Shown one piece after another: positions 9,509 through 18,062 of a stretch of 64,000 nucleotides of DNA. The stretch lies in NCBI RefSeq assembly GCF_021432065.1, contig NZ_CP090364.1:2928601-2992600 (forward strand). The letters run 5' to 3'. The stretch is from Photobacterium sp. TLY01 (GTDB lineage Bacteria; Pseudomonadota; Gammaproteobacteria; Enterobacterales; Vibrionaceae). Below the pieces are notes generated by a model that saw only the letters and a list, made by a program, of their open reading frames with translations, was not told where the DNA came from and did no database searches. Each line of letters starts with the position of its first letter. Within the stretch, counting starts at the first letter, position 1. Both the position numbers and the translations under genes were made by a program.

Positions 9509-10477
9509 ATGGCGTTTACAAAACTGTTAAAAGTCAGCGCACTATCTGCCACCGTTCTTACCTCTGGCTTGGCGCAAGCGGAAGAGTTCATCACTATCGG
9601 TACCGGCTCTGTCACCGGGGTGTATTACCCGACCGGCGGTGCTATCTGTAAACTGGTGAACAATGATCGTAAAACCAATGGTATCCGCTGCTCTGTCGAA
9701 TCGACCGGCGGATCCGTATACAACGTCAACACCATGCGTGCAGGGGAACTGGATTTCGGCGTGGTGCAGTCTGACTGGCAATATCACGGCTATAACGGCA
9801 CCAGTGAGTTTAAAGAGTTAGGGCCGTACAAAGAAATGCGTGCTGTTTTCTCTCTCCACACAGAACCGTTCAACATCATTGCCCGCACTGATGCAGGCAT
9901 TAACAATCTTGATGACCTGAAAGGCAAACGCGTCAATATTGGTAACCCGGGTTCCGGCGACCGAGCCACGATGGAAGTGGTCATGAACGCCATGGGTTGG
10001 GATAAGGATGACTTCAAACTGGCTGCTGAGCTGAAAGGCTCTGAGCGCTCACAGGCACTGTGTGATAACAAGATCGATGCCTTTGTTTATGTCGTTGGCC
10101 ATCCGAACGGATCGATCAAAGAAGCCACCACGTCTTGTGATGCGAAACTGGTTCCGGCCACAGGCGCTGCTATCGACAAACTGGTTGCCGATAATCCTTA
10201 CTATGCCAAATCGACCATCCCGGGCGGCATGTATCGTGGCACTGACAGCGACGTCAACAGCTTTGGTGTAGCCGCAACTTTAGTGTCTTCAACCAAAGTG
10301 TCGGATGACGCCGTCTACGCGCTGGTCAAAGCCGTGTTTGAGAACTTCCATGTATTCACGCGCCTGCACCCAAGCTTTGCCAACCTGAAAAAAGAAGACA
10401 TGGTCAAAGCCGGTATTTCTATCCCGTTACATCCGGGCGCAGAGAAATACTACAAAGAAGTGGGTTTGATCAAATAA
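9509..10477 (+). CDS. TAXI-type TRAP transporter substrate-binding protein
   Basis: This 322-residue periplasmic binding protein belongs to the TAXI (TRAP-associated extracytoplasmic immunogenic) family. A signal peptide (LLKVSALSATVLTSGLAQA) is probably cleaved after residue 24. The mature start EFITIGTGSVTGVYYPTGGA is the family signature. TGGSVYNVNTMRAGELDFG and the later GKRVNIGNPGSGDRATMEVV also fit. It feeds a fused TRAP permease encoded 160 bp downstream. The ligand is not deducible; characterised TAXI systems have been linked to amino acids and organic acids such as glutamate or 2-oxoglutarate. A strong terminator follows, which would make the binding protein more abundant than the permease. 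Confidence 0.93.
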   Translation: MAFTKLLKVSALSATVLTSGLAQAEEFITIGTGSVTGVYYPTGGAICKLVNNDRKTNGIRCSVESTGGSVYNVNTMRAGELDFGVVQSDWQYHGYNGTSEFKELGPYKEMRAVFSLHTEPFNIIARTDAGINNLDDLKGKRVNIGNPGSGDRATMEVVMNAMGWDKDDFKLAAELKGSERSQALCDNKIDAFVYVVGHPNGSIKEATTSCDAKLVPATGAAIDKLVADNPYYAKSTIPGGMYRGTDSDVNSFGVAATLVSSTKVSDDAVYALVKAVFENFHVFTRLHPSFANLKKEDMVKAGISIPLHPGAEKYYKEVGLIK

Positions 10478-10498
10478 GCCAACAGCTGTTCATCCTGC

Positions 10499-10528
10499 AA
10501 AGTGCACCGTCTTGACGGTGCACTTTTT
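10499..10528 (+). terminator. Intrinsic terminator between TAXI protein and TRAP permease genes
   Basis: Perfect 11-bp arms AGTGCACCGTC (10501-10511) and GACGGTGCACT (10514-10524) lead into a T-run. It can end or attenuate the binding-protein transcript before the permease gene. Confidence 0.9.
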
Positions 10529-10637
10529 GTCTGTCAGAGCACAAAAATGCCCACTGTCAGATCAATTTGCCAGACTACAATAAAAACTGAAACCTCAAAC
10601 AGTTAATCACGGTTCGCTCCTGAATTAAGGAAGTAGC

Positions 10638-13241
10638 ATGACAAAAACCAACCATGACGATGTCCAGGACATGGTGGCACAGGCAGATACCGGCGCACGC
10701 AATCCCGAGGGGATACAGGGACAAATTCTATGGGTTGTTGCCCTTTGCTGGTCATTGTTCCAGCTGTGGTATGCCTCTCCCCTCCCTTTCATTTTCGATA
10801 TGGGCATCTTCAACGATACCGAAGCGCGTGCTATCCACCTGGCATTTGCCATTTTTTTAGCCTTTACTGCCTTCCCTGCCCTGAAGAGCTCTCCCAGGGA
10901 TCACATTCCACTGCAAGATTGGATGCTTGCACTGCTGGCCAGTTTTTCTGCCGCCTATATCTACCTGTTTTACGAAGCACTGTCTGGCCGCTCTGGCGCT
11001 CCAACCACGCTGGATGTCGTCACTTCGGTGGTCGGCATGCTGTTGCTTCTGGAAGCCACACGACGGGCCCTGGGCCCTCCGCTGATGGTGGTTGCCTCTG
11101 TTTTCCTGCTGTACACCTTTGCCGGCCCCTACATGCCGGATGTTATTGCACACAAAGGTGCCAGCCTGAACAAAGCCATGTCGCACCTGTGGCTCACCAC
11201 AGAAGGGGTCTTCGGCGTCGCCTTGGGGGTCTCGACTGCGTTCGTATTCCTGTTTGTACTGTTCGGCGCCATGCTCGAACGGGCCGGTGCCGGTGCTTAC
11301 TTCATTAAAGTGGCATTCTCCCTGCTGGGCCATATGCGTGGCGGCCCCGCCAAAGCGGCGGTCGTCGCATCGGGTTTATCGGGTCTGGTATCGGGGTCTT
11401 CCATCGCCAACGTGGTCACGACGGGAACCTTTACCATCCCGCTGATGAAACGGGTTGGTTTCCCCGGCTACAAAGCCGGCGCTGTTGAGGTGGCTGCCTC
11501 GACCAACGGCCAGCTCACGCCCCCCATCATGGGGGCAGCGGCATTTTTGATGGTGGAATATGTCGGCGTCTCTTATGTCGAAGTGATTAAGGCTGCGATA
11601 CTGCCGGCCCTCATCTCCTACATTGCCCTGCTTTACATCGTCCATTTGGAAGCCTGTAAAGCCGGCATGACAGGCTTGCCCCGCCATTATCAACCGACTC
11701 TGGCGCAAAAGCTGACCTCTTTTGTGGGTACCATAGTCGGCCTCATGGTACTCAGTGCCATCGTCTATTACGGCATCGGCTGGACCAAAGATGTATTTGG
11801 TGCCGCCGCGACACCGATCATTGCGGTGGTGATCCTGATCGCTTATATCGCTCTGGTGCGTCTGGCGGCCAACTATCAGGATCATCTGCTGGAAGATCCG
11901 AATCAGGAGCTGACCGAAGTGCCGGATCCCGGCCCGACGGTGAAATCCGGTTTGTACTTCCTGCTGCCGATCGTGGTACTGGTCTGGTGTCTGACTGTGG
12001 AGCGATTCTCGCCGGGCTTATCGGCTTTCTGGGCAACGGTGTTTATGATTTTCATCCTGCTGACCCAGCGTCCGCTCATGGCCATTTTTACCAAAGAGCA
12101 AACGCTTGCTGAAGCGGGTAAACAAGGCTGGCACGATTTGCTGGAGAGCCTGGTCACCGGCGGGCGCAATATGATCGGGATCGGTGTCGCCACGGCCGCA
12201 GCCGGGATTATTGTTGGCGTGGTGACGCTGACGGGCGTTGGCCTGGTGATGACCGACTTTGTCGAGTTCATCTCGGGCGGCAATATCATGCTGATGCTGC
12301 TGTTTACCGCCGTGATCAGCCTGATCCTGGGCATGGGGCTGCCCACCACGGCCAACTACATTGTGGTCTCGACCCTGATGGCGCCTGTGATTGTCACTCT
12401 GGGCGCTGAGAACGGCCTGATCATTCCTTTGCTGGCTGTGCATTTGTTCGTGTTCTATTTCGGGATTCTGGCCGATGATACCCCACCGGTCGGTCTGGCG
12501 GCGTTTGCAGCGGCGGCGATTGCGAAAAGCGATCCGATCCGTACCGGTATTCAGGGTTTCACCTATGATATCCGCACCGCCATCTTGCCCTTCATGTTCA
12601 TTTTCAATACCCAGCTCCTGTTGATGGATATTGATACCTGGTGGCACCTGTTTCTGACCGTGGCGTCCGCTGTGATTGCCATGCTGACCTTCTCGTCCGC
12701 AACCCAAGGATGGTGGTTCACCAAAGTGAAATGGTGGGAAAGCATTTTGCTGTTGCTGATCACCTTCTCCTTGTTCCGGCCGGGTTTCTGGTGGGATATG
12801 GTCTATCCGCCCAAACACGAAATGCCGGGCACCCTGATCGTTGATGCTGCCGATAAACTGGCTATTGGTGAGCCTCTGGAAGTGCAGGCAACGGGAATGG
12901 ATTTGCTGGGCGATGAAGTGACCAAGCACGTGCTGCTGCCGTTTGATAAGGATGCGGTTGATCCGAATGAAAAAATTGCCTCAACCGGTCTGATGCTCAA
13001 GCAGGAAGGCGAGAAGATGATGGTTGAACTGGTCGAATTCGGCAGCCCGGCTGAGCAGGCCGGCATTGATTTTGGCTGGGAAATTGTCACCGTCAGCTTG
13101 CCCGCGGTCAGACCGATGAAAGAATGGGTCTTTGTCCCAACGCTGGCGCTGCTGGCCTTACTGGGCTGGAATCAGCGGCGAAAAGCCAAACTTGATGTGC
13201 CCGTCAAAGGTGAAACACACAAAAATGCGGAACAGGACTAA
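10638..13241 (+). CDS. TRAP transporter, fused small and large permease (DctQM) with C-terminal DUF3394
   Basis: This 867-residue inner-membrane secondary transporter uses a cation gradient and a binding protein. The first ~150 residues hold the DctQ-like helices. The DctM part carries the classical motifs GLVSGSSIANVVTTGTFTIP, EVAASTNGQLTPPIMGAAAF and GMGLPTTANYIVVSTLMAP. The last ~170 residues, after the membrane part, match the DUF3394 region common in fused TAXI permeases, with a PDZ-like stretch (EFGSPAEQAGIDFGWEI). It starts at an ATG with AAGGAAG 7 bases upstream. The neighbours are the TAXI binding protein upstream and a universal-stress protein downstream. Confidence 0.94.
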   Translation: MTKTNHDDVQDMVAQADTGARNPEGIQGQILWVVALCWSLFQLWYASPLPFIFDMGIFNDTEARAIHLAFAIFLAFTAFPALKSSPRDHIPLQDWMLALLASFSAAYIYLFYEALSGRSGAPTTLDVVTSVVGMLLLLEATRRALGPPLMVVASVFLLYTFAGPYMPDVIAHKGASLNKAMSHLWLTTEGVFGVALGVSTAFVFLFVLFGAMLERAGAGAYFIKVAFSLLGHMRGGPAKAAVVASGLSGLVSGSSIANVVTTGTFTIPLMKRVGFPGYKAGAVEVAASTNGQLTPPIMGAAAFLMVEYVGVSYVEVIKAAILPALISYIALLYIVHLEACKAGMTGLPRHYQPTLAQKLTSFVGTIVGLMVLSAIVYYGIGWTKDVFGAAATPIIAVVILIAYIALVRLAANYQDHLLEDPNQELTEVPDPGPTVKSGLYFLLPIVVLVWCLTVERFSPGLSAFWATVFMIFILLTQRPLMAIFTKEQTLAEAGKQGWHDLLESLVTGGRNMIGIGVATAAAGIIVGVVTLTGVGLVMTDFVEFISGGNIMLMLLFTAVISLILGMGLPTTANYIVVSTLMAPVIVTLGAENGLIIPLLAVHLFVFYFGILADDTPPVGLAAFAAAAIAKSDPIRTGIQGFTYDIRTAILPFMFIFNTQLLLMDIDTWWHLFLTVASAVIAMLTFSSATQGWWFTKVKWWESILLLLITFSLFRPGFWWDMVYPPKHEMPGTLIVDAADKLAIGEPLEVQATGMDLLGDEVTKHVLLPFDKDAVDPNEKIASTGLMLKQEGEKMMVELVEFGSPAEQAGIDFGWEIVTVSLPAVRPMKEWVFVPTLALLALLGWNQRRKAKLDVPVKGETHKNAEQD

Positions 13242-13262
13242 ACTCTAGTCAGTACAATACTT

Positions 13263-13294
13263 CAGCCACAGGCGCCAACACCGGCCTGTGGCTG
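13263..13294 (+). other. Perfect intercistronic hairpin before the UspA-like gene
   Basis: Arms CAGCCACAGGC (13263-13273) and GCCTGTGGCTG (13284-13294) are an 11-bp perfect inverted repeat with a 10-base loop and no T-run. It sits between the TRAP permease and uspA genes, 19 bp before the uspA start. A role in mRNA stability or processing is more likely than termination. Confidence 0.6.
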
Positions 13295-13312
13295 CCTGAC
13301 AGAGAGGATGCC

Positions 13313-13753
13313 ATGTATACCCACATTTTGGTGCCTGTCGATCTCAATGAGGAAGGCTTTGGTGATAAAGCGGTTGCGCTTGCTGTCTGGCACGCCCGCC
13401 AGTCAGACGCTGTCATCCATTTGCTCAACGTCCTGCCGGGTATTCACCTGGCAATGGTGTCTAACTATTTCCCTAAAGATGCCGCACGTAAAATGCTGCA
13501 GGACACCCAGCAAAAGCTGAAACACTTCGCCGAGCAACACATTCCCGGCGATATCCGCCACATAGAAACCGTATCGGAAGGCAAAGTCTGGTCCACCATA
13601 GTGGATCATGCCCGCCAGGTGAAAGCCGATCTCATTATTATGCCCAGCCACCAGCACTCCACAATCGATAAGCTGGTTCTGGGTTCAGTGGCGGCTAAAG
13701 TGGTGGAAAACGCTCCCGGTAATATCCTGATCCTCAAGCCATCGGGTTTATGA
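13313..13753 (+). CDS. Universal stress protein family protein (TRAP-linked)
   Basis: A 146-residue UspA-fold protein: it starts YTHILVPVDLNEEG, has a middle region typical of the fold and ends NAPGNILILKPSG. The usual ATP-binding signature G-2x-G-9x-G-S/T is incomplete. Where family members have GSRG-type glycines this protein has PSHQHSTIDK, followed by LGSVAAKVV. It may therefore bind nucleotide differently or not at all. Its place directly after the TRAP permease recalls TeaD of Halomonas, a Usp protein that regulates the TeaABC TRAP transporter, so regulation of the transporter is a reasonable inference. It ends one base before the convergent ubiX stop. Confidence 0.9.
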   Translation: MYTHILVPVDLNEEGFGDKAVALAVWHARQSDAVIHLLNVLPGIHLAMVSNYFPKDAARKMLQDTQQKLKHFAEQHIPGDIRHIETVSEGKVWSTIVDHARQVKADLIIMPSHQHSTIDKLVLGSVAAKVVENAPGNILILKPSGL

Positions 13754-13754
13754 T

Positions 13755-14375
13755 TCAGGACGGGCGGTGATCATAGCCCCAGCGTGGCACCAGCCCTTGC
13801 TCAACGCCGAGATGATCCAGTATCCGGGCCACCATGAAATCGACCAGATCGTCGATAGACTTGGGCTGATGATAAAAGCCGGGTGCGGCCGGCATGATGG
13901 TCGCTCCCAGGTTGGAGAGCTTGAGCATATTCTCCAGATGCAGGGAAGAAAACGGGGTTTCCCGGACCACCAACAGCAGCTGACCGCGCTCTTTGAGCAC
14001 CACATCGGCGGCACGCTCCAGCAGATTATCCGACAAACCATGAGCCACCGAGGCCAGCGTGCCCGCGGAACACGGACAGACCACCATTTTTTTCGGCGCG
14101 GCCGAGCCGGACGCCACCGGCGAAAACCAGTCCTCTTTGCCACAGACCGTCAGTTTATCGCCCGAATAATTGAGATGTTCTGCCAGTGCCGCCTGTGCCG
14201 CTTCAGGACCCGCAGGCAGTTTCAGGCCGTGTTCGGTCGCCAGCACCACACGCGCTGCAGAGGAGATCAGCAAGTAAACCTGATAATCCGCTGCGAGCAG
14301 GCACTCCAGCAAACGCAGTCCGTAAGGGGCACCGGATGCCCCGGTCCAGGCCAGTGTAATCCGCTTATCCTGCAT
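13755..14375 (-). CDS. ubiX: Flavin prenyltransferase UbiX
   Basis: This 206-residue enzyme makes prenylated FMN, the cofactor of the decarboxylase UbiD in ubiquinone synthesis. The FMN-binding glycine motif [15 protein letters not shown] is at residues ~10-24, [14 protein letters not shown] follows, and [20 protein letters not shown] is the prenyl/FMN site of the family. I chose the ATG at 14375 (protein starting [12 protein letters not shown]) rather than an upstream start, because homologues begin there. The start overlaps the mpl stop by 11 bases, indicating coupled translation after mpl. Confidence 0.95.
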   Translation of the reverse strand: MQDKRITLAWTGASGAPYGLRLLECLLAADYQVYLLISSAARVVLATEHGLKLPAGPEAAQAALAEHLNYSGDKLTVCGKEDWFSPVASGSAAPKKMVVCPCSAGTLASVAHGLSDNLLERAADVVLKERGQLLLVVRETPFSSLHLENMLKLSNLGATIMPAAPGFYHQPKSIDDLVDFMVARILDHLGVEQGLVPRWGYDHRPS

Positions 14376-15735
14376 TTTTGTCTCCCTGCGCCAGCGCGGC
14401 AAGCAGCTTGTCATGAATCCCGCCAAAGCCGCCATTGCTCATCACCAGAATCGTATCTCCTGGACGGGCTGAAGCAACGATCTTCGCCACCAAAAGATCA
14501 ATATCCGCTTCACATTGAGCCGGCTGAGTACACAGATCAGCAATATCCTGCACCGACCAGGGAATCGTGTCTGGTTGAAACAGGAAAACTTCATCCGCCG
14601 CTGCCAGTGCCGGGGCCAGATCGGCTTTATGCACGCCCAGCTTCATGGTGTTCGAGCGCGGTTCCAGCACTGCCAGAATACGCGAATCGCCCACCTTGGC
14701 ACGTAATCCGCCTAATGTCAGTTCAACAGCGGTCGGGTGATGGGCGAAATCGTCATACACTTTCACGCCATTCTGCTCCCCTTTCAGCTCCAGCCGCCGC
14801 TTGGTATTGACAAAACGCGCCAGCGCTTCGCAAGCCAGCTCTGGGGTAACCCCGACATGCCGCGCGGCGGCAATCGCCATCAATGCATTGCTGACGTTGT
14901 GATCCCCGATCAGATCCCAGCGCACAGTACCCACGGTTTTACCGGCAAAAATCACATCAAATGTACTGCCGTCCGGCTGGTGCTTGTTCGCTTGCCAGTC
15001 ACCGTTGTCACCACTGTATTCCAGCTCGCTCCAGCAACCCATCGCCAGCGTTTCATCAATGGCCGGCACGCCGTGAGGAGCCAGAATCTTGCCTTCGCCC
15101 GGCACAGTGCGGATTAAATGATGAAACTGACGTTGAATGGCAGCCAGATCCGAAAAAATATCTGCGTGATCGAACTCCAGATTGTTCATTAACAAGGTTC
15201 GTGGTCGATAATGAACAAACTTAGAACGCTTATCGAAAAAAGCACTGTCGTATTCGTCCGCTTCAACCACGAAGAAGCAACTCTCACCTAAACGTGCGGA
15301 AACGCCGAAGTTTCCCAGTACGCCGCCGACCAGAAAACCCGGCTGATAGCCACAATCTTCCAGAATCCAGGTCAGCATACTGGCTGTCGTGGTCTTGCCA
15401 TGGGTCCCCGCCACCGCCAGTACCCAACGGTCATGTAACAAAAATTCCTGTAACCATTGCGGGCCTGAGGTATAACGCAGGTTTTTATTCAGCACGTACT
15501 CAACGCATGGATTGCCCCGGCTCATGGCATTGCCTATCACCACCAAATCCGGCGCCGGATCTAATTGCGACGGATCATATCCCTGAATAATTTCAATGCC
15601 TTGCGACTCCAGCATTGTGCTCATCGGCGGATAGACATTGGCATCGCTGCCGGTCACTCGATGGCCAAGCTGCTTGGCCAGCATGGCGGCTCCGCCCATA
15701 AAAGTGCCGCAAATTCCGAGAATGTGGATATGCAT
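14365..15735 (-). CDS. mpl: UDP-N-acetylmuramate:L-Ala-gamma-D-Glu-meso-DAP ligase
   Basis: This 456-residue cytoplasmic peptidoglycan-recycling ligase joins the recycled tripeptide to UDP-MurNAc. The N-terminal Rossmann motif is [18 protein letters not shown]. The ATP-binding [17 protein letters not shown] is near residue 110, the metal/substrate region is [16 protein letters not shown], and the Mur-ligase [14 protein letters not shown] is in the C-terminal half. Start ATG 15735 gives a length equal to E. coli Mpl (457); an upstream in-frame start would add 38 unrelated residues. It is divergent from fbp and followed by ubiX. In E. coli mpl also lies next to fbp. Confidence 0.96.
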   Translation of the reverse strand: MHIHILGICGTFMGGAAMLAKQLGHRVTGSDANVYPPMSTMLESQGIEIIQGYDPSQLDPAPDLVVIGNAMSRGNPCVEYVLNKNLRYTSGPQWLQEFLLHDRWVLAVAGTHGKTTTASMLTWILEDCGYQPGFLVGGVLGNFGVSARLGESCFFVVEADEYDSAFFDKRSKFVHYRPRTLLMNNLEFDHADIFSDLAAIQRQFHHLIRTVPGEGKILAPHGVPAIDETLAMGCWSELEYSGDNGDWQANKHQPDGSTFDVIFAGKTVGTVRWDLIGDHNVSNALMAIAAARHVGVTPELACEALARFVNTKRRLELKGEQNGVKVYDDFAHHPTAVELTLGGLRAKVGDSRILAVLEPRSNTMKLGVHKADLAPALAAADEVFLFQPDTIPWSVQDIADLCTQPAQCEADIDLLVAKIVASARPGDTILVMSNGGFGGIHDKLLAALAQGDKNAG

Positions 15736-15928
15736 AACTGTCAGCTCACAAAATAAATATTGGTCACGACCACGCTTCAGTGTTACTTCGTTACCATAAA
15801 AAAGATCTTTAGATACAATTGCATCAAACAATAACTGGCCAATGGCCAAGGGTACAGTTCAATTGCCCGAAAAGAGGCATTGTACCGAATATTTATCCCC
15901 CCATGACAACACGATGCAAGGATTGTAT

Positions 15929-16945
15929 ATGTCCGATATTAGAACCCTTGGCGAGTTCATTGTCGAGAATCAGCATGACTTCCCCCATGCCAGCGGTGAA
16001 CTGTCTTCTCTATTGGGTTCCATTAAACTGGCGGCCAAAATCGTTAACCGTGAAATCAACAAAGCCGGCTTGGTTGATATCACAGGTGACGTTGGCAGCG
16101 AGAATGTCCAAGGTGAAGCCCAAAAGAAACTTGATGTGTATGCCAACGAGAAATTCAAAGCTGCACTGGAAGCCCGCGGTCAGGTCTGCGGTGTCGCCAG
16201 TGAAGAAGAAGATGAACTCGTGGTATTCAATAAAGAACTGAACCGCGAAGCGAAGTACGTGGTTTTGATGGACCCACTGGATGGTTCTTCGAACATTGAC
16301 GTAAACGTTTCCGTCGGAACCATCTTCTCGATTTACCGCCGCGTGACCCCGGTTGGCGGCCCGGCTGAAATCGAAGATTTCCTGCAGCCTGGCGACAAAC
16401 AAGTGGCAGCGGGTTACATCATTTATGGCTCCTCCACCATGCTGGTGTACACCACAGGCAAAGGCGTACATGGTTTCACTTATGATCCGTCACTGGGGGT
16501 CTTTTGTCTGTCGCACGAGAACATGACGATCCCGGATGATGGTCAAATTTACTCCATCAATGAGGGAAACTATTTCCGCTTCCCACAGGGCGTGAAAAAG
16601 TACATTAAGTACTGCCAGGAAAACGTCCCGGAAGAGAACCGCCCTTACACCTCGCGCTATATTGGCTCTCTGGTTGCTGATTTCCACCGCAATTTGCTGA
16701 AAGGCGGTATTTACCTCTACCCAAGTACGGCGACACACCCGACAGGAAAACTGCGCTTATTGTATGAATGCAACCCAATGGCATTCTTGATTGAGCAAGC
16801 GGGTGGTATTGCTTCAGACGGGAAAAACCGCATCATGGAAATCAAACCGACTGAACTGCACCAGCGCGTGCCTTTCTTTGTCGGCTCCACCAAAATGGTA
16901 CGCAAAGTAGAAAGCTTCCTGTCTGAGTTTCCAGACGCAGAGTAA
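15929..16945 (+). CDS. fbp: Fructose-1,6-bisphosphatase class I
   Basis: This 338-residue gluconeogenic enzyme hydrolyses fructose 1,6-bisphosphate with Mg2+. The metal-binding signature [20 protein letters not shown] (about residues 114-133) and the acidic [10 protein letters not shown] before it are clear. Later GGIYLYPST and [20 protein letters not shown] are the substrate and C-terminal signatures. The chosen start ([10 protein letters not shown]) agrees with E. coli Fbp (332); an upstream in-frame ATG at 15842 would overlap the mpl promoter region. It lies divergent from mpl. Confidence 0.97.
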   Translation: MSDIRTLGEFIVENQHDFPHASGELSSLLGSIKLAAKIVNREINKAGLVDITGDVGSENVQGEAQKKLDVYANEKFKAALEARGQVCGVASEEEDELVVFNKELNREAKYVVLMDPLDGSSNIDVNVSVGTIFSIYRRVTPVGGPAEIEDFLQPGDKQVAAGYIIYGSSTMLVYTTGKGVHGFTYDPSLGVFCLSHENMTIPDDGQIYSINEGNYFRFPQGVKKYIKYCQENVPEENRPYTSRYIGSLVADFHRNLLKGGIYLYPSTATHPTGKLRLLYECNPMAFLIEQAGGIASDGKNRIMEIKPTELHQRVPFFVGSTKMVRKVESFLSEFPDAE

Positions 16946-17089
16946 GTTTCTCCATGCCCGGCAAACAAGTCGGGCATTCACAGAATCTGACCGCTCAAGC
17001 ATCCACTGCACCTTAGAAGCTGTTTTTTTCACGGCTACTGGTTATAATTCCCGGCGACAAAATCATCTGAAACTATTAAGGAATTCATC

Positions 17090-17620
17090 ATGAGCCTGAA
17101 CAACGTCCCTGCAGGTAAAGAACTGCCAGAAGACATCTACGTTGTCATCGAAATCCCGGCAAACGCTGATCCAATCAAATACGAAGTCGACAAAGATTCT
17201 GGCGCGGTATTCGTAGACCGTTTCATGTCTGCGCCTATGTTCTACCCATGTAACTATGGTTACGTGAACCACACCCTGTCTCTGGACGGTGACCCGGTTG
17301 ACGTTCTGGTTCCGACCCCATATCCGCTGCACCCAGGCGCTGTGATCCGTTGTCGTCCGGTTGGCGTTCTGAAGATGACTGATGAGTCAGGTGAAGATGC
17401 GAAAGTGGTTGCTGTACCGCACAGCAAGCTGACCAAAGAATACGATCACATCAAAGATGTAAACGATCTGCCTGAGCTGCTGAAAGCACAGATCACTCAT
17501 TTCTTCGAGCGCTACAAAGAGCTGGAATCTGGCAAGTGGGTGAAAGTAGACGGCTGGGCTGACGTTGAAGCAGCAAAAGCTGAGATCCTGGAATCCTACA
17601 AGCGCGCGCAGGAAAAATAA
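17090..17620 (+). CDS. ppa: Inorganic pyrophosphatase (family I)
   Basis: This 176-residue cytoplasmic hexamer hydrolyses pyrophosphate. It begins [20 protein letters not shown]. The catalytic signature DGDPVDVLV (~66-74) is present, and [19 protein letters not shown] precedes it. Length equals that of E. coli Ppa (176). An extended -10 (TGGTTATAAT, about 17038-17047) lies ~40 bp upstream. A symmetrical terminator follows. In E. coli ppa also lies beside ytfP and tamB. Confidence 0.98.
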   Translation: MSLNNVPAGKELPEDIYVVIEIPANADPIKYEVDKDSGAVFVDRFMSAPMFYPCNYGYVNHTLSLDGDPVDVLVPTPYPLHPGAVIRCRPVGVLKMTDESGEDAKVVAVPHSKLTKEYDHIKDVNDLPELLKAQITHFFERYKELESGKWVKVDGWADVEAAKAEILESYKRAQEK

Positions 17621-17644
17621 TCGCGCGATCTTGCTTGTTCCAGA

Positions 17645-17672
17645 AAAAACGCTCCCTCGGGAGCGTTTTTTT
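17645..17672. terminator. Bidirectional terminator between ppa and ytfP
   Basis: An A-run, arms AACGCTCCC and GGGAGCGTT with a very small loop, and a T-run. It is symmetrical and stands between convergent ppa and ytfP, so it can serve both. Confidence 0.9.
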
Positions 17673-17685
17673 ATGAACGGCGATG

Positions 17686-18057
17686 TCACCAGGATGATCG
17701 GTTCGACCAATCTCCTTCTGGTATCAAGGTGGCTCTGTCGATCGGCTGCAGGTAAAGATAAATCCAGGCCAGACCGAAAGGGGTCTCCACTTGCTCCCGG
17801 CAATATTCTTCTCCCAGACCTTCGAGGATATCGAGTTCGGCAAAGGTAACAGCATCCACGTCATACACTTCGCCGAGCAATACGCCCTCAGATCCAGACT
17901 GCTTTAGTGCCGCAGGATACGGCCCGAGATCATACATGACATAACCTGCCAGCTGGCAGTCGCCCAGATAACGTGAGCGGGACATCAGCCCATGGTTGGA
18001 CTGGCCGCGGCGCAAACTGCCGTAAACAAAAACCCGTGTAGACACGACTGACAACAT
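17686..18057 (-). CDS. ytfP: Gamma-glutamylcyclotransferase-like protein YtfP
   Basis: A 123-residue protein of the GGCT-like fold. The family start VFVYGSLRRGQSNHGLM (~9-25) carries the YGSL substrate loop. GPYPAALKQSG and the conserved acid region VLLGEVYDVD...LDILEG (~58-80) follow. The biochemical role of YtfP in bacteria is not established; the fold suggests gamma-glutamyl-amine cyclotransferase activity. The gene begins 5 bp after the tamB stop, so it is the last gene of tamA-tamB-ytfP, as in E. coli (ytfM-ytfN-ytfP). Confidence 0.92.
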   Translation of the reverse strand: MLSVVSTRVFVYGSLRRGQSNHGLMSRSRYLGDCQLAGYVMYDLGPYPAALKQSGSEGVLLGEVYDVDAVTFAELDILEGLGEEYCREQVETPFGLAWIYLYLQPIDRATLIPEGDWSNRSSW

Positions 18058-18062
18058 CCCTG

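Noticed and set aside
12018..12929. 303-residue minus-strand frame
   Set aside because: Antisense to the TRAP permease; no domain, strongly biased composition.
13767..14810. 347-residue plus-strand frame
   Set aside because: It is antisense to ubiX and mpl, which have clear family motifs; composition is His/Arg/Gln-rich as expected for a shadow frame.
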